Source: a candidate division WOR-1 bacterium RIFOXYB2_FULL_46_45
Lineage (GTDB): Bacteria; Margulisbacteria; WOR-1; XYC2-FULL-46-14
Assembly: GCA_001771585.1 (NCBI GenBank)
Contig: MEUE01000001.1
Location: 602,744-666,743 of the forward strand
Reading direction: 5' to 3'
DNA: 64,000 nt
Below, one piece after another: positions 35,640-44,584 of the stretch. Below the pieces are notes generated by a model. It was not told where the DNA came from. It made no database searches and was given only the letters and a program-made list of their open reading frames with translations. The first letter of the stretch is position 1; every line of letters begins with the position of its first letter. Position numbers and translations under genes: made by a program.

Positions 35640-36638
35640 ATGTCAGGAGAATATTTGGAAAGAAGTTATGCATGTATCAGAAACGAACAAGAATATATTA
35701 AAGGATTAAAAAGCTGGAAGGAATCATTAAAAAAATCTTGTGTAAAAGCGGAAGCAGGACCAGAAGATAAAAACTGCCAAACACTCAAACAATTAACAGA
35801 TGATGCGATTAAATTTTTGTCTTCCGATAATAGGAAAAAGGCACTGTCGAAATGGCTTGAAATTCAAAAGCAATGCCAGAACAAAAAAACGCAAGCAGAT
35901 CCTTTCTTGTTTGCAGCCCAAATGTCCCAACTTGCTATAAAAACGATTAGAACATGCAACGGTTACCCTCTGGACCAAGAAGCTCTTAAAAAAGCTCACA
36001 AAGATTTTTATCTAACGAAATCTGAAAATAATCCACTAAAACCGGAAGATCCTCGAAAATCACTCGAAAAAATTGTTCCAAAAACAGCTCCCCACAAAGA
36101 AAAAGAAATATCATTAGGATCCGGAAATCTTTATGTTAACTCAAAAACCGGCGTTATGGCCATAGCCGAAGGAAATAATCTTGAAGTTGCAAGCAAAGAA
36201 CACTTAAAAGAATGGTGGATGACTATGCCTCTGAGGGAAAGGGAATCTGTCGAAAATACCCTGATTGATCAAGAAAAACAATCAGGTATTACGATAGAAT
36301 TTTTACATAATAACACCGAGTCGCTGAAACGTTATCTGCAAAACAAAAAAATAGGCTTATGCCCCAACAACGTCTTTGGAATAAAAGACGAAGATGTTTT
36401 AACATGGCTATCCAACAGGGCAAGCGGATATCCGGATTTGGCCGAAAAATTAATTTACCTATTTGAAAACAAAATGATACCGTCTCCACCAGATGCTGAG
36501 AATATAAGCTTAAGCAGAATTAACGGAGCATATCAAAGAGCTCTTGAGAGAGGGTATGAAACCCCAACCGTTAAGCATTCTTTGTTCTTATTAAAAATGA
36601 TTTATGAGCAGCTTTATAATCATTACTATGAAAAATGA
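35640..36638 (+). CDS. Hypothetical protein, partner of the following glycosyltransferase
   Basis: Predicted 332 aa, no signal peptide or membrane helix. It is hydrophilic, lysine-rich and mostly helical, with several cysteines in the first 110 residues (positions about 11, 34, 46, 80 and 103). No family recognised. The ATG follows GGAGG by seven bases. The stop lies 11 bases before the start of the GT2 gene and overlaps its ribosome site, so they are coupled. Base composition is clearly AT-richer than in the 1-19 kb genes. A regulatory or scaffolding role for the synthase is possible but only by position. Confidence 0.75.
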   Translation: MSGEYLERSYACIRNEQEYIKGLKSWKESLKKSCVKAEAGPEDKNCQTLKQLTDDAIKFLSSDNRKKALSKWLEIQKQCQNKKTQADPFLFAAQMSQLAIKTIRTCNGYPLDQEALKKAHKDFYLTKSENNPLKPEDPRKSLEKIVPKTAPHKEKEISLGSGNLYVNSKTGVMAIAEGNNLEVASKEHLKEWWMTMPLRERESVENTLIDQEKQSGITIEFLHNNTESLKRYLQNKKIGLCPNNVFGIKDEDVLTWLSNRASGYPDLAEKLIYLFENKMIPSPPDAENISLSRINGAYQRALERGYETPTVKHSLFLLKMIYEQLYNHYYEK

Positions 36639-36649
36639 GGAGGTTTTCG

Positions 36650-38782
36650 ATGGCCTTAACAAGAGCCGCAAGAATAGCAAGTTACTTAAGTAGCAACAAT
36701 GCGATAAACAGGTCCCTAAATGCCTTCGGTTATTTTGCAAGGGCAACCTACAGCGGTTATGTTCCCGGAAGAACCAGGGATCTCGCAAGTATTGCTCAAC
36801 ATCTTGATGGGTCCAAAGAACTTGAGATAACTCCTGAAGGGATTTTTATCGATCATTCCCAGCAGGTTTCAACCAACCCATTTTTAATTGAAGCCTTTTT
36901 AGAACATCAAATAACAAAAATAGAAACTTCGGGAATAGACTATAAAGATCTGGTTAAACTATCAAAGGGGGAAATGCCAGAAGGATTAGAATCGCAAATT
37001 ACAAGAGATGAAGCATCAGCTCAACAAAGTTTAGAAAAAGTAATGGATAAAAATAACCAGAAAGTTATGAGATTAAATGCATTGGCAGCCTTATATGGAG
37101 GGATATTATATGCCTCCTATAAAGTATTAATGCTTGCGGTTCAAATAGCACCATTAAGCGCCATAGATCTATTCTGCAACATTATACTAGTCACATGCAC
37201 TATATCATATGCCGCAATAAATATAATTAAACAAAAATTTGTAGCGGACTCAACACAGTATATTCCACCAAAAGCAACTGAAGAAGAAAAAGAATTTGCT
37301 AAAGGTAAAGATGGACCGAAAATAACACTATTGATTCCCGCAAGAAATGAGCCAACAAAGGTACTTAGAAGGACTCTTCAAGCAGCAGAACACCTTGATT
37401 ATAAAAATTATGAGGTTGTGTTGCTCTTAGACTCTTATCCAAACTCTGAAAATTTTAAAGATGTCATGCAAATGTACGAACAAGAATTTAGAACCAATCC
37501 AAAAATAAAAGTATTTGCAAGAAAAAGACATCAGACAGTCAGAAATCAAAAATTAAATAAAGCTGATTGCGTTAATGCTTTTTTAAATGATGCGCATGGA
37601 AGACAATTTGAAGAGACCTTTTTTATTGCTTCCGAATTCATTGCAATAACTGATGCAGATTATCGCCTCTATCCAGAATTTTTAGCCGAAACTGTTCCGC
37701 ATTTATTAAGAGATAAAGACAATGCATATGTTATGACACCTCAAAATTTTCCTCAAGAACGGGGAAATCCTGTAGAACAATCCACTGCAGCATTAATAAA
37801 CTCTTCTTGGCAAATAGTTAACAGAGGAGCAGCACATTCTACCAGGGTCCTTTTTGGCGGATGCAACGCAGTAATAAGGATGTCGGCACTTGAATCGGTT
37901 GCTGTTTATAGAGAAACCGGGGAGAAGGATTATTTACCAACGGATACGATAACAGAAGATTTGGCATTAACCCTAAGATTTTTTGAAAAAAAGTATAAGA
38001 GTGTTTATTTGCCCCAACCATTAGCAGTTGGAGATCCGATTTCCAGCCTTGGAGATATTTTTGCCACCTATTGGAGATATGGAGAAGGATCGACAGAAAA
38101 CACACTAAAGCACACAATTCCTTTTATGAGAAGGGGAATAATTAATCTAAATAGCTGGGAAGGCGCCGACTATTTGGCTAAAGCAATTAATCCTTTTATG
38201 GTAGCATTAGTTGGAGGCATTTCACAATTTCACTTACTATCTCTGTTTGGAGTTCAATTAATCGGCACATCTGCGCTAGCCCCTATCTTATATTATTTTT
38301 TACTTTCAAATTCTGCAAAAGCTGCTCTTAAAAAACAGGGGATAAAAGATCCACTTGCTGTCGCAAAGATAACAACATTAACCTTCATTCAATTTCCTGT
38401 TTTTGTCGATTCAACCTATACTGCCATAAAAAACTATCTACTGGGAAAAGAAGCCTCCTATAGGGTAACAAAAAAAGACGGGAGTAGGACCAGAGTGCCA
38501 CTAAAATATCTGCTGCCATTATTAGGCACATTCTCTTCAAGTATATATTCATTTGCGGGGCATTTGTCAGAGTTTTCTGCCTCCCATGATCTATGGAGGA
38601 TAGAGGCTGCAAGCTGGGCCACACTACCAATATTATCTATCGGTTACGGACTTACTCATTTTAATGGAATCAAAAACACTTTAAGTGATTTATATTATGG
38701 ATTCAAAGAATTTGGAAGAGATGTTAAAGACAGCACAACAAGTACTGCTTTGGCTTTAGGCAGATTAAATTTTCCGGTTTAA
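36650..38782 (+). CDS. Family-2 glycosyltransferase, cellulose-synthase-like membrane enzyme
   Basis: Predicted 710 aa. An N-terminal region of about 140 residues without known domain is followed by two membrane helices (about 145-195), then a GT2 domain: LIPARNEP near 228-235, Asp 261, ITDADYR at 333-339 with the DxD metal site, GGCNAVIR near 403, TITED at 433-437 with the catalytic base, and YWRYGEG at 474-480 in the QxxRW place. At least three more helices follow. All motifs are compact, unlike the giant homologue at 4455. I chose the ATG at 36650 since GGAGG lies exactly six bases upstream; an ATG at 36635 has no such site. It should polymerise a sugar from a nucleotide donor and move the chain through the membrane. 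Product unknown. Confidence 0.88.
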   Translation: MALTRAARIASYLSSNNAINRSLNAFGYFARATYSGYVPGRTRDLASIAQHLDGSKELEITPEGIFIDHSQQVSTNPFLIEAFLEHQITKIETSGIDYKDLVKLSKGEMPEGLESQITRDEASAQQSLEKVMDKNNQKVMRLNALAALYGGILYASYKVLMLAVQIAPLSAIDLFCNIILVTCTISYAAINIIKQKFVADSTQYIPPKATEEEKEFAKGKDGPKITLLIPARNEPTKVLRRTLQAAEHLDYKNYEVVLLLDSYPNSENFKDVMQMYEQEFRTNPKIKVFARKRHQTVRNQKLNKADCVNAFLNDAHGRQFEETFFIASEFIAITDADYRLYPEFLAETVPHLLRDKDNAYVMTPQNFPQERGNPVEQSTAALINSSWQIVNRGAAHSTRVLFGGCNAVIRMSALESVAVYRETGEKDYLPTDTITEDLALTLRFFEKKYKSVYLPQPLAVGDPISSLGDIFATYWRYGEGSTENTLKHTIPFMRRGIINLNSWEGADYLAKAINPFMVALVGGISQFHLLSLFGVQLIGTSALAPILYYFLLSNSAKAALKKQGIKDPLAVAKITTLTFIQFPVFVDSTYTAIKNYLLGKEASYRVTKKDGSRTRVPLKYLLPLLGTFSSSIYSFAGHLSEFSASHDLWRIEAASWATLPILSIGYGLTHFNGIKNTLSDLYYGFKEFGRDVKDSTTSTALALGRLNFPV

Positions 38783-38792
38783 TAAAATAGTG

Positions 38793-38820
38793 TGAAATTT
38801 TTCAGATTTGTGTTCGATAA
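38793..38820 (+). promoter_or_regulatory. Sigma-28-like promoter for the 38894-41305 operon
   Basis: TGAAATTT, 14 bases, CGATAA, then ATATATAGGCAG. The spacing is identical to the others. CGATAA is the classical FliA -10. A GGAGATCC-rich stretch of about 45 bases and GGGAGG precede the ATG at 38894. Confidence 0.75.
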
Positions 38821-38893
38821 ATATATAGGCAGGTAAAACAGAAATAGGAGATCCGAAGATTGGAGAATTCGGTGATCCGGGAGGAATAGTAAA

Positions 38894-39535
38894 ATGGGAA
38901 ATGTGATTGATGTAACGGGATCGGGGACTCCGAAAGCGATAAGGTCATATCTGGCAAAGGGAGACAAGGATTACAGCGGCAAACTGGAAACCCAGGAAGA
39001 AGTTAACTTGGCCGTGGCGTCTGCTTGTTCGGGAAAGGGAGAAGCTTGTGCTTCCGTAAAAAAATATGTCGAAAGCATGGGCTGGCAGGTAAAAGTTGAA
39101 AAAGTATCCGAAGCCAAATCAGAAAAATTAAATGAAACCCCTATTAAAGGATATTTCTATACCACTAATGGTGTGAAATTCCGGGCAAAAGGGGAAGGAA
39201 AATGGAGGATCTTTGGGGAAAGCAAGTGGGGTGGTTTTGGCGTAGACAATGGAGATTCCGAAGGAAAAACCCAGTGGCATATTCCGTCAAAAACCATGAA
39301 ATATGTAGCATTTGAAATAAAAAACCCCAGCGAAGGGAAATTTGCCCTGCCAAGGTTTAAAGTGGAAATTAACGGAAATGAAGCGGAATGGATTGATGCA
39401 GACACAAAAGGAACAGTAAAGGTTGCAGTTGACTCCGAAATGTTCCCAAAAGGAAAACTGCTAAAATTCCAGTTGATCTTTGCAGAAGGAACACTCAATA
39501 TACAGCTTGAAAATCCTCGAGCGCTAAGCAAATAG
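38894..39535 (+). CDS. EF-hand protein with beta-rich C-terminal domain
   Basis: Predicted 213 aa, no signal peptide. Residues 23-35 (DKDYSGKLETQEE) are a good EF-hand calcium loop: D, D, S, G, L and E in the right places. The C-terminal 130 residues from TPIKGYFYTTNG look like a beta-sandwich rich in Trp and Gly (GKWRIFGESKWGGFG), possibly glycan-binding. Two cysteines are at about 50 and 57. I recognise no family. GAGG lies nine bases before the ATG. The next gene, 18 bases on, begins with two EF-like loops, so both may depend on calcium. It is the first gene behind a sigma-28-like promoter. Confidence 0.75.
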   Translation: MGNVIDVTGSGTPKAIRSYLAKGDKDYSGKLETQEEVNLAVASACSGKGEACASVKKYVESMGWQVKVEKVSEAKSEKLNETPIKGYFYTTNGVKFRAKGEGKWRIFGESKWGGFGVDNGDSEGKTQWHIPSKTMKYVAFEIKNPSEGKFALPRFKVEINGNEAEWIDADTKGTVKVAVDSEMFPKGKLLKFQLIFAEGTLNIQLENPRALSK

Positions 39536-39553
39536 TAAGCCAGGAGGCAAATA

Positions 39554-41305
39554 ATGTCTTTTAAAATATCTTCCTTGCCGGAAGAGTACCAAGTTTATCT
39601 TAGAAAGGCCGAATACGAGTCAGGAGACAATATTAATGGCTCGATAGATACCGGCAAGGAATTAAAAAAGGCGTTGGAATCCCTACCGGACGACCTGGCA
39701 AAACAATTAGTTGAAGCTATAAAGGTTGAGATAAAAAATGCCGCAGGGGTTGACAAAAAAATCCTGACAAAAGCCGATTATTATGATGGCAAAAAAGGTT
39801 ACAACGGCTCAATCGACACAATTTCAGAGTTTGTTGAGGTTCTAACAAGCCTATCTCCGGAACAAGCTACAAAATTTGTCGGTTTATTAAACTATAAAAA
39901 GGCAACCTTTGTTTCCGCTCTTCCAAAATCCAGTACAACCGGAGGAAAAGCTGATTACAAAAAGGCATCAGAAACCTTGGTGGCTTTTCTAACAAAAAAC
40001 TCCGGAGACCCGCCAAATGCCGGAAAATCTTTTAGTGTAAACGGCAAAAAAGCCCGCGGTTACTACCATGCTTATGAAGATAATGAGACACACATAAAAA
40101 ATGGTGGGGCAACAGTTTCCGAAACTCAGGTTCTCTGTTTCAACTTCTTCGAACTATACGGGAAGAATACCGGAAACACTACCCCCGCTCAAGAAAACTA
40201 TAACTATCAGAGGTTTTTTATGATGCCGCATGACGGCTGGGACTCTCCGCAATTACCGGACAGCAAATTAACAAATCCAAATTATAATCCGAGTGGACTG
40301 CTACACTGGCTTATTCAGATTTCAAGCAAATCGAGAACCGGAAGCAGAGTATTTAAACAGGGAGATAATATAAATTATAAAATCTATGATCCAGGATTTG
40401 AAAGCAACAAGACCCCGTCAATTCCATTAAAAAAAGACGGAACCCCCGACTTAACCAAATTTTGGCCGCATGACAATAATACCTACAAGTTTGGATCGGC
40501 TCTGGATGCCGACCAGTGGAGAGTATATGGTTTGTCAATAGGTAACTACACCGACGACCTAAGAAAGGCTAAGGCATCACTGGAAGATGTACTGATGAAA
40601 AAGGGTTCATACGAAGGAGTCATGATGTTTGGACGAGCTTGGGGGGCAAGCCTTAAAAAAGGAGAAGTTTTCGGCTGGAAAGCCGACAGTCAAGACCTTT
40701 ATCCCGGCTATCAGGATCCTGCTGTTTGGCACATATTAAAGCGTCCCGATATAAGCAAAAAAATCGTTGCTTTTTTAGAAGATGCGCAAAATGCTTTCCC
40801 GGGAAAACCGGGATTATTTATGCCGGTTTGGAAAGAAGGTAGCTTCGGCTGGTCTGGTGCCGACCCAAATACCGACTGGATGGGATTTCAATACAGAACC
40901 TTTGCCCACTTGGCACATTATTATTATCTGACCGGAGACAAAAAAGCAAAAGTAATTCTTGACAAATTTTACGGTTTCATAAAGAAAAAATGGACAAAAG
41001 GCTCCAACGGAGAAGTCGGAATTCCTTTAATGATCACCAAAGGAACAGCAAGAACAACCAATACCTTTAGTCCCGATTCCCACGGACTAATGGCCCAGGG
41101 ATTGCTCTATCTGGCAAAAAGAAGTGGGGATTTAAAATATAAGACAGACGCCGAATCATTACTGGACGACCTGACTAAAAACCGCCAAGAAAAATCAGGA
41201 AAGATGAAAGGATCGTTTATTTCTCCCAAAGATAATTTAACTTTTGGCTTTCATCAATGCGAGGTTGGCATTGCTCTCTCTCTGCATGACTTATTGATCA
41301 ACTAG
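39554..41305 (+). CDS. Probable (alpha/alpha)6 glycan-active protein with EF-hand-like N-terminus
   Basis: Predicted 583 aa. Two imperfect EF-like repeats open the protein (DNINGSIDT near residue 25 and GYNGSIDT near 85). The rest, from about 135, is rich in Trp and Tyr with helix-barrel features: SALDADQWR, then GFQYRTFAHLAHYYYLTGD and DSHGLMAQGLLYLAKRSGD, which resemble repeating hairpins of glycosidases such as GH8, GH9 or GH48. No single family could be fixed and no catalytic pair assigned. No signal peptide is visible, so how it would meet a glycan is open. AGGAGG lies six bases before the ATG. Position beside a glycan synthase and the shared promoter suggest a BcsZ-like trimming role. 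Confidence 0.7.
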   Translation: MSFKISSLPEEYQVYLRKAEYESGDNINGSIDTGKELKKALESLPDDLAKQLVEAIKVEIKNAAGVDKKILTKADYYDGKKGYNGSIDTISEFVEVLTSLSPEQATKFVGLLNYKKATFVSALPKSSTTGGKADYKKASETLVAFLTKNSGDPPNAGKSFSVNGKKARGYYHAYEDNETHIKNGGATVSETQVLCFNFFELYGKNTGNTTPAQENYNYQRFFMMPHDGWDSPQLPDSKLTNPNYNPSGLLHWLIQISSKSRTGSRVFKQGDNINYKIYDPGFESNKTPSIPLKKDGTPDLTKFWPHDNNTYKFGSALDADQWRVYGLSIGNYTDDLRKAKASLEDVLMKKGSYEGVMMFGRAWGASLKKGEVFGWKADSQDLYPGYQDPAVWHILKRPDISKKIVAFLEDAQNAFPGKPGLFMPVWKEGSFGWSGADPNTDWMGFQYRTFAHLAHYYYLTGDKKAKVILDKFYGFIKKKWTKGSNGEVGIPLMITKGTARTTNTFSPDSHGLMAQGLLYLAKRSGDLKYKTDAESLLDDLTKNRQEKSGKMKGSFISPKDNLTFGFHQCEVGIALSLHDLLIN

Positions 41306-41315
41306 AACTCCCCCC

Positions 41316-41344
41316 TTCATGCTATTAACTCCCCATGGTATAAT
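41316..41344 (+). promoter_or_regulatory. Promoter of the solute-binding protein gene
   Basis: TATAAT at 41339-41344 with a weak -35 (TTCATG) 17 bases upstream. AAAGGAG and the ATG at 41372 follow. Confidence 0.4.
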
Positions 41345-41371
41345 TAATATAGTAAAGAAAGGAGTTTTATA

Positions 41372-42715
41372 ATGCTAAAAAAGGGATTGTTGTTTCTTTG
41401 TTTGTTGACCCTGGTTCTGTCGACTCTCTCCTGCGCCCCGGCCGAAAAAGACGACACGGTGACCCTAAAGATGTGGATCATGCCCAATTCTTTAGAGCCG
41501 CAAATTGATATCGACGACGTGTTGAAGAAATTCGAAGAAAAAAATCCCAAGATAAAAGTCAAAGCGACCGTGATCGACTGGGGAGCGGCCTGGACCAAGA
41601 TAACCACCGCCGCGACCAGCAACGATGTCCCCGATATCGTCCAGCTCGGTTCAACCTGGGTCGGCGCTATCTCCGGAATGGACGCTTTGCTTGACGTGGC
41701 CGACCGGGTAGAAGAAATTGGAGGGGCGGGCGCCTTTGTCCCCGCTTCTTGGAAGACCGCCGGGATCGCCGGTAGCGGAAAAATCACCGCCATCCCCTGG
41801 ATCGTTGACTGCCGCGCCCTTTTTTACCGGAGCGATGTGTTTAAAAAAGCGGGAGTGAACCCTGCCGAACTCGATACGTGGGAAGGATTTAAAAACGCCC
41901 TTGATAAAGTAAAAAAAGCCAATATTACAATCGAAGGACTGCAGATCTATCCTCTTGGGATGCCCGGGAAAAACGACTGGAACGTAGTACACAACCTGGC
42001 CCCATGGATCTGGGCCGCCGGAGGAAATTTTCTGGCAGAAGACAACCGGACCCCAATTGTAAACAGCAAAGAAGCGTTGAAAGGCATCATGTTTTATATC
42101 GGGCTGGCCAAAGCCGACTATGTCCCCGCCGAATATCTTGAACTGAACACCGCGCAGGTCAGCTCAAATTTCAACAACGGCTCGGTCGGAATGTATTTTG
42201 ACGGCCCGTATGAAGTCAAGACCCTAACCACCCCGCCGGCACAAGGGGGAGCCTCGGAAGGGATCACCGCCGGTAATTTTGGGGTCACGCAATATCCCAA
42301 GGGACCGACCGGAAGATATACTTTCATCGGCGGATCAAACCTTGGAATTTTCAAGGCGTCCAAGCACAAAGAAGAGGCCTGGCAGGTGGTCAAATACTTG
42401 ACTTCCGACCCGACCGCCCAGCTTGACTACACCAAAGCGTGCGGCTTTTTACCGGCGCGGATGAGCGTCTTCAACCACCCCTATTTCTCGGCCCACCCGG
42501 GGAGAAAAATTTTCAAAGACGCGGTAAAGTACGGCCGCGCCTACCCGGCGATTTCCGGCTGGGGGCTTTTGGAACCGATCTTGACCAGGAGATTCGGCAT
42601 CATGTGGGACTATGTTACCGGATCGAAAGACCCGATCAAAGAAGAAGATATTCAGAAACAGCTCGACCTCGCCAAAAAAGAAATCGAGGCGGTGCTGTCT
42701 CAAGGAAAAAAATAA
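41372..42715 (+). CDS. Sugar ABC transporter solute-binding lipoprotein (family 1)
   Basis: Predicted 447 aa. Signal peptide with lipobox LSTLSC ends at Cys 21. The mature protein has the family-1 fold signatures: VTLKMWIMPN at the start, DVLKKFEEKNPKIKVKA, then DIVQLGSTW and a GAMYFDG-like segment (VGMYFDGPYE). It should capture oligosaccharides and pass them to the MalF/MalG permeases at 25474-23681; that pairing is inferred, as no other permease is in the window. AAAGGAG lies seven bases before the ATG. The stop is four bases before glmS, so uptake and amino-sugar synthesis are probably in one transcript. Confidence 0.93.
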   Translation: MLKKGLLFLCLLTLVLSTLSCAPAEKDDTVTLKMWIMPNSLEPQIDIDDVLKKFEEKNPKIKVKATVIDWGAAWTKITTAATSNDVPDIVQLGSTWVGAISGMDALLDVADRVEEIGGAGAFVPASWKTAGIAGSGKITAIPWIVDCRALFYRSDVFKKAGVNPAELDTWEGFKNALDKVKKANITIEGLQIYPLGMPGKNDWNVVHNLAPWIWAAGGNFLAEDNRTPIVNSKEALKGIMFYIGLAKADYVPAEYLELNTAQVSSNFNNGSVGMYFDGPYEVKTLTTPPAQGGASEGITAGNFGVTQYPKGPTGRYTFIGGSNLGIFKASKHKEEAWQVVKYLTSDPTAQLDYTKACGFLPARMSVFNHPYFSAHPGRKIFKDAVKYGRAYPAISGWGLLEPILTRRFGIMWDYVTGSKDPIKEEDIQKQLDLAKKEIEAVLSQGKK

Positions 42716-42719
42716 ATAA

Positions 42720-44555
42720 GTGTGCGGAATTTTCGGATACATCGGAAAGCGCGAAGCTCTCCCCTTCATACTTGAAGGGCTAAAGAAGCTTGAGTACCGC
42801 GGGTACGATTCCGCCGGGGTCTCCACTATTCAACACGGAAAGATATTCCTGAACAAATCTTGCGGAAAAATTGCCCGCCTGGAAGAAGTCCTTGAGGCCA
42901 GACCGATCGGCGGTTCAATTGGGATCGGACACACCCGCTGGGCAACCCACGGAAAGCCCTCCGACGAAAACTCGCATCCCCACAGCGACTGCTCCGACCA
43001 AATCACCGTGGTCCACAACGGGATAATCGAAAATTACCTCGAGTTGAGAAGGCAATTGGCGGAAGAGGGGCATAAGTTTACCTCTGCCACCGACACCGAA
43101 GTGATCGCGCACCTTATTGAAAAATATTTCAAAGAGACCGGGAGCCTTGAAACGGCCGTCCGGAAAACCTTAAACGCCATTGATGGCTCCTACGCCCTGG
43201 GAGTTATCTCCGAACACGAACCGGACAAACTGATCGCCGCCCGAAAAGGAAGCCCGCTTTTGATCGGGATAGAAGAGGACGAAACTTTTATCGCCTCGGA
43301 TATTTCGGCGCTGATAAAATACACCTCCCGCGTGATTTATTTGAACGATTACGAGCTGGCGGTCATCACCGAAAACGACATCGTTATAAAAGACCGGGAC
43401 GGAAAAACTTTAAAGAAGAATATCTCTTTTATCTCCTGGGACCCGGAGTCGGCAGAAAAATGCGGCTATACCCATTTCATGTTGAAAGAGATCCACGAAC
43501 AACCGAACGCGATCAGGAAGACGATCGAAGGGCGCATCTCGGCCGAATCGGCCAACATCCATTTTGACGAGCTGAACTTAACCGAAAAAGAGATCAAAAA
43601 TATCAACCGGGTAGTTTTTACCGCCTGCGGGACCTCCTGGCATGCCGCTCTGGTCGGAGAATATCTGATCGAACAGATGGTCAAACTGCCGGCCGAAGTC
43701 GAGTACGCCGCCGAGTTCCGCTACCGCCATCCGGTGATCGACGACAAAACTTTGGTGATCGCCATCTCCCAATCGGGGGAGACCGCCGATACTTTGGCTG
43801 CCGCCTGGGAAGCAAAGTCGCTGGGAGCAAAAGTTATTTCAATCTGCAATGTGGTCGGATCAACTCTCGCCCGCGATTCGCACGGGGTAATTTATACCCA
43901 GGCCGGGCCTGAAATCGGGGTCGCTTCCACCAAGGCCTTTACCACCCAATTGAGCGTGATCTATCTTTTAACCCTCCTTTTGGCAAGGACCAAAGGGACT
44001 TTAACCGGAGCGGAAATTAAAAATTATATCCATGACCTGATCGAATTGCCCGGCAAGATCGAACAGGTTTTGGCGCGTGAACATGAGATAGAAAAAATCG
44101 CCCAAAAATACTACTTGAGCAACAATGCCCTCTTCCTCGGCAGAGGGAAAGGCTTCCCGATCGCGCTTGAAGGGGCGTTGAAACTCAAAGAAATCTCCTA
44201 TATCCACGCGGAGGGCTATCCGGCGGCGGAGATGAAACACGGGCCGATCGCTTTAATCGACCAGAACATGCCGGTGGTTGTTTTGGCAATGACGGGAAAA
44301 CGTTACGAAAAGATTTTGGGAAATATTGAAGAGGTCAAAGCGCGCGGCGGACAGGTTATCGCCATCGCGAATGAAGGCGATAATTATATCCAGGAAAAAG
44401 CGGACGAGGTCTTCTATCTTCCCAAAAGCCCCATCGCGGTCTCACCGATCCTGGCGGTCATCCCGCTCCAGCTTCTGGCCTACTACATCGCCGTCAAACG
44501 CGGCTGCCATATTGATCAGCCCCGCAACCTCGCCAAATCGGTCACGGTTGAATAA
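42720..44555 (+). CDS. glmS: Glutamine--fructose-6-phosphate aminotransferase (isomerizing)
   Basis: Predicted 611 aa, full length. It starts with GTG, so after Met removal Cys 1 of CGIFGYIG is the glutaminase nucleophile. The N-terminal amidotransferase domain has HTRWATHG and HNGIIENY. Two SIS domains follow, with ACGTSWHA near 300 and SQSGETADT near 348. C-terminal LAKSVTVE is typical. It makes glucosamine-6-phosphate for cell-wall and amino-sugar precursors. Only four bases separate it from the binding-protein gene, so there is no room for a glmS ribozyme. Confidence 0.97.
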   Translation: MCGIFGYIGKREALPFILEGLKKLEYRGYDSAGVSTIQHGKIFLNKSCGKIARLEEVLEARPIGGSIGIGHTRWATHGKPSDENSHPHSDCSDQITVVHNGIIENYLELRRQLAEEGHKFTSATDTEVIAHLIEKYFKETGSLETAVRKTLNAIDGSYALGVISEHEPDKLIAARKGSPLLIGIEEDETFIASDISALIKYTSRVIYLNDYELAVITENDIVIKDRDGKTLKKNISFISWDPESAEKCGYTHFMLKEIHEQPNAIRKTIEGRISAESANIHFDELNLTEKEIKNINRVVFTACGTSWHAALVGEYLIEQMVKLPAEVEYAAEFRYRHPVIDDKTLVIAISQSGETADTLAAAWEAKSLGAKVISICNVVGSTLARDSHGVIYTQAGPEIGVASTKAFTTQLSVIYLLTLLLARTKGTLTGAEIKNYIHDLIELPGKIEQVLAREHEIEKIAQKYYLSNNALFLGRGKGFPIALEGALKLKEISYIHAEGYPAAEMKHGPIALIDQNMPVVVLAMTGKRYEKILGNIEEVKARGGQVIAIANEGDNYIQEKADEVFYLPKSPIAVSPILAVIPLQLLAYYIAVKRGCHIDQPRNLAKSVTVE

Positions 44556-44576
44556 GCTTACAATATAATATATAAT
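44548..44576 (+). promoter_or_regulatory. Promoter of the GH42 gene
   Basis: TTGAAT, 17 bases, TATAAT; the ATG at 44585 is eight bases past the -10, so the leader is almost absent. Confidence 0.6.
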
Positions 44577-44584
44577 CACAAGTT

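Noticed and set aside
42716-42719. glmS ribozyme before glmS
   Set aside because: Only four bases separate glmS from the preceding gene, so a ribozyme cannot fit.
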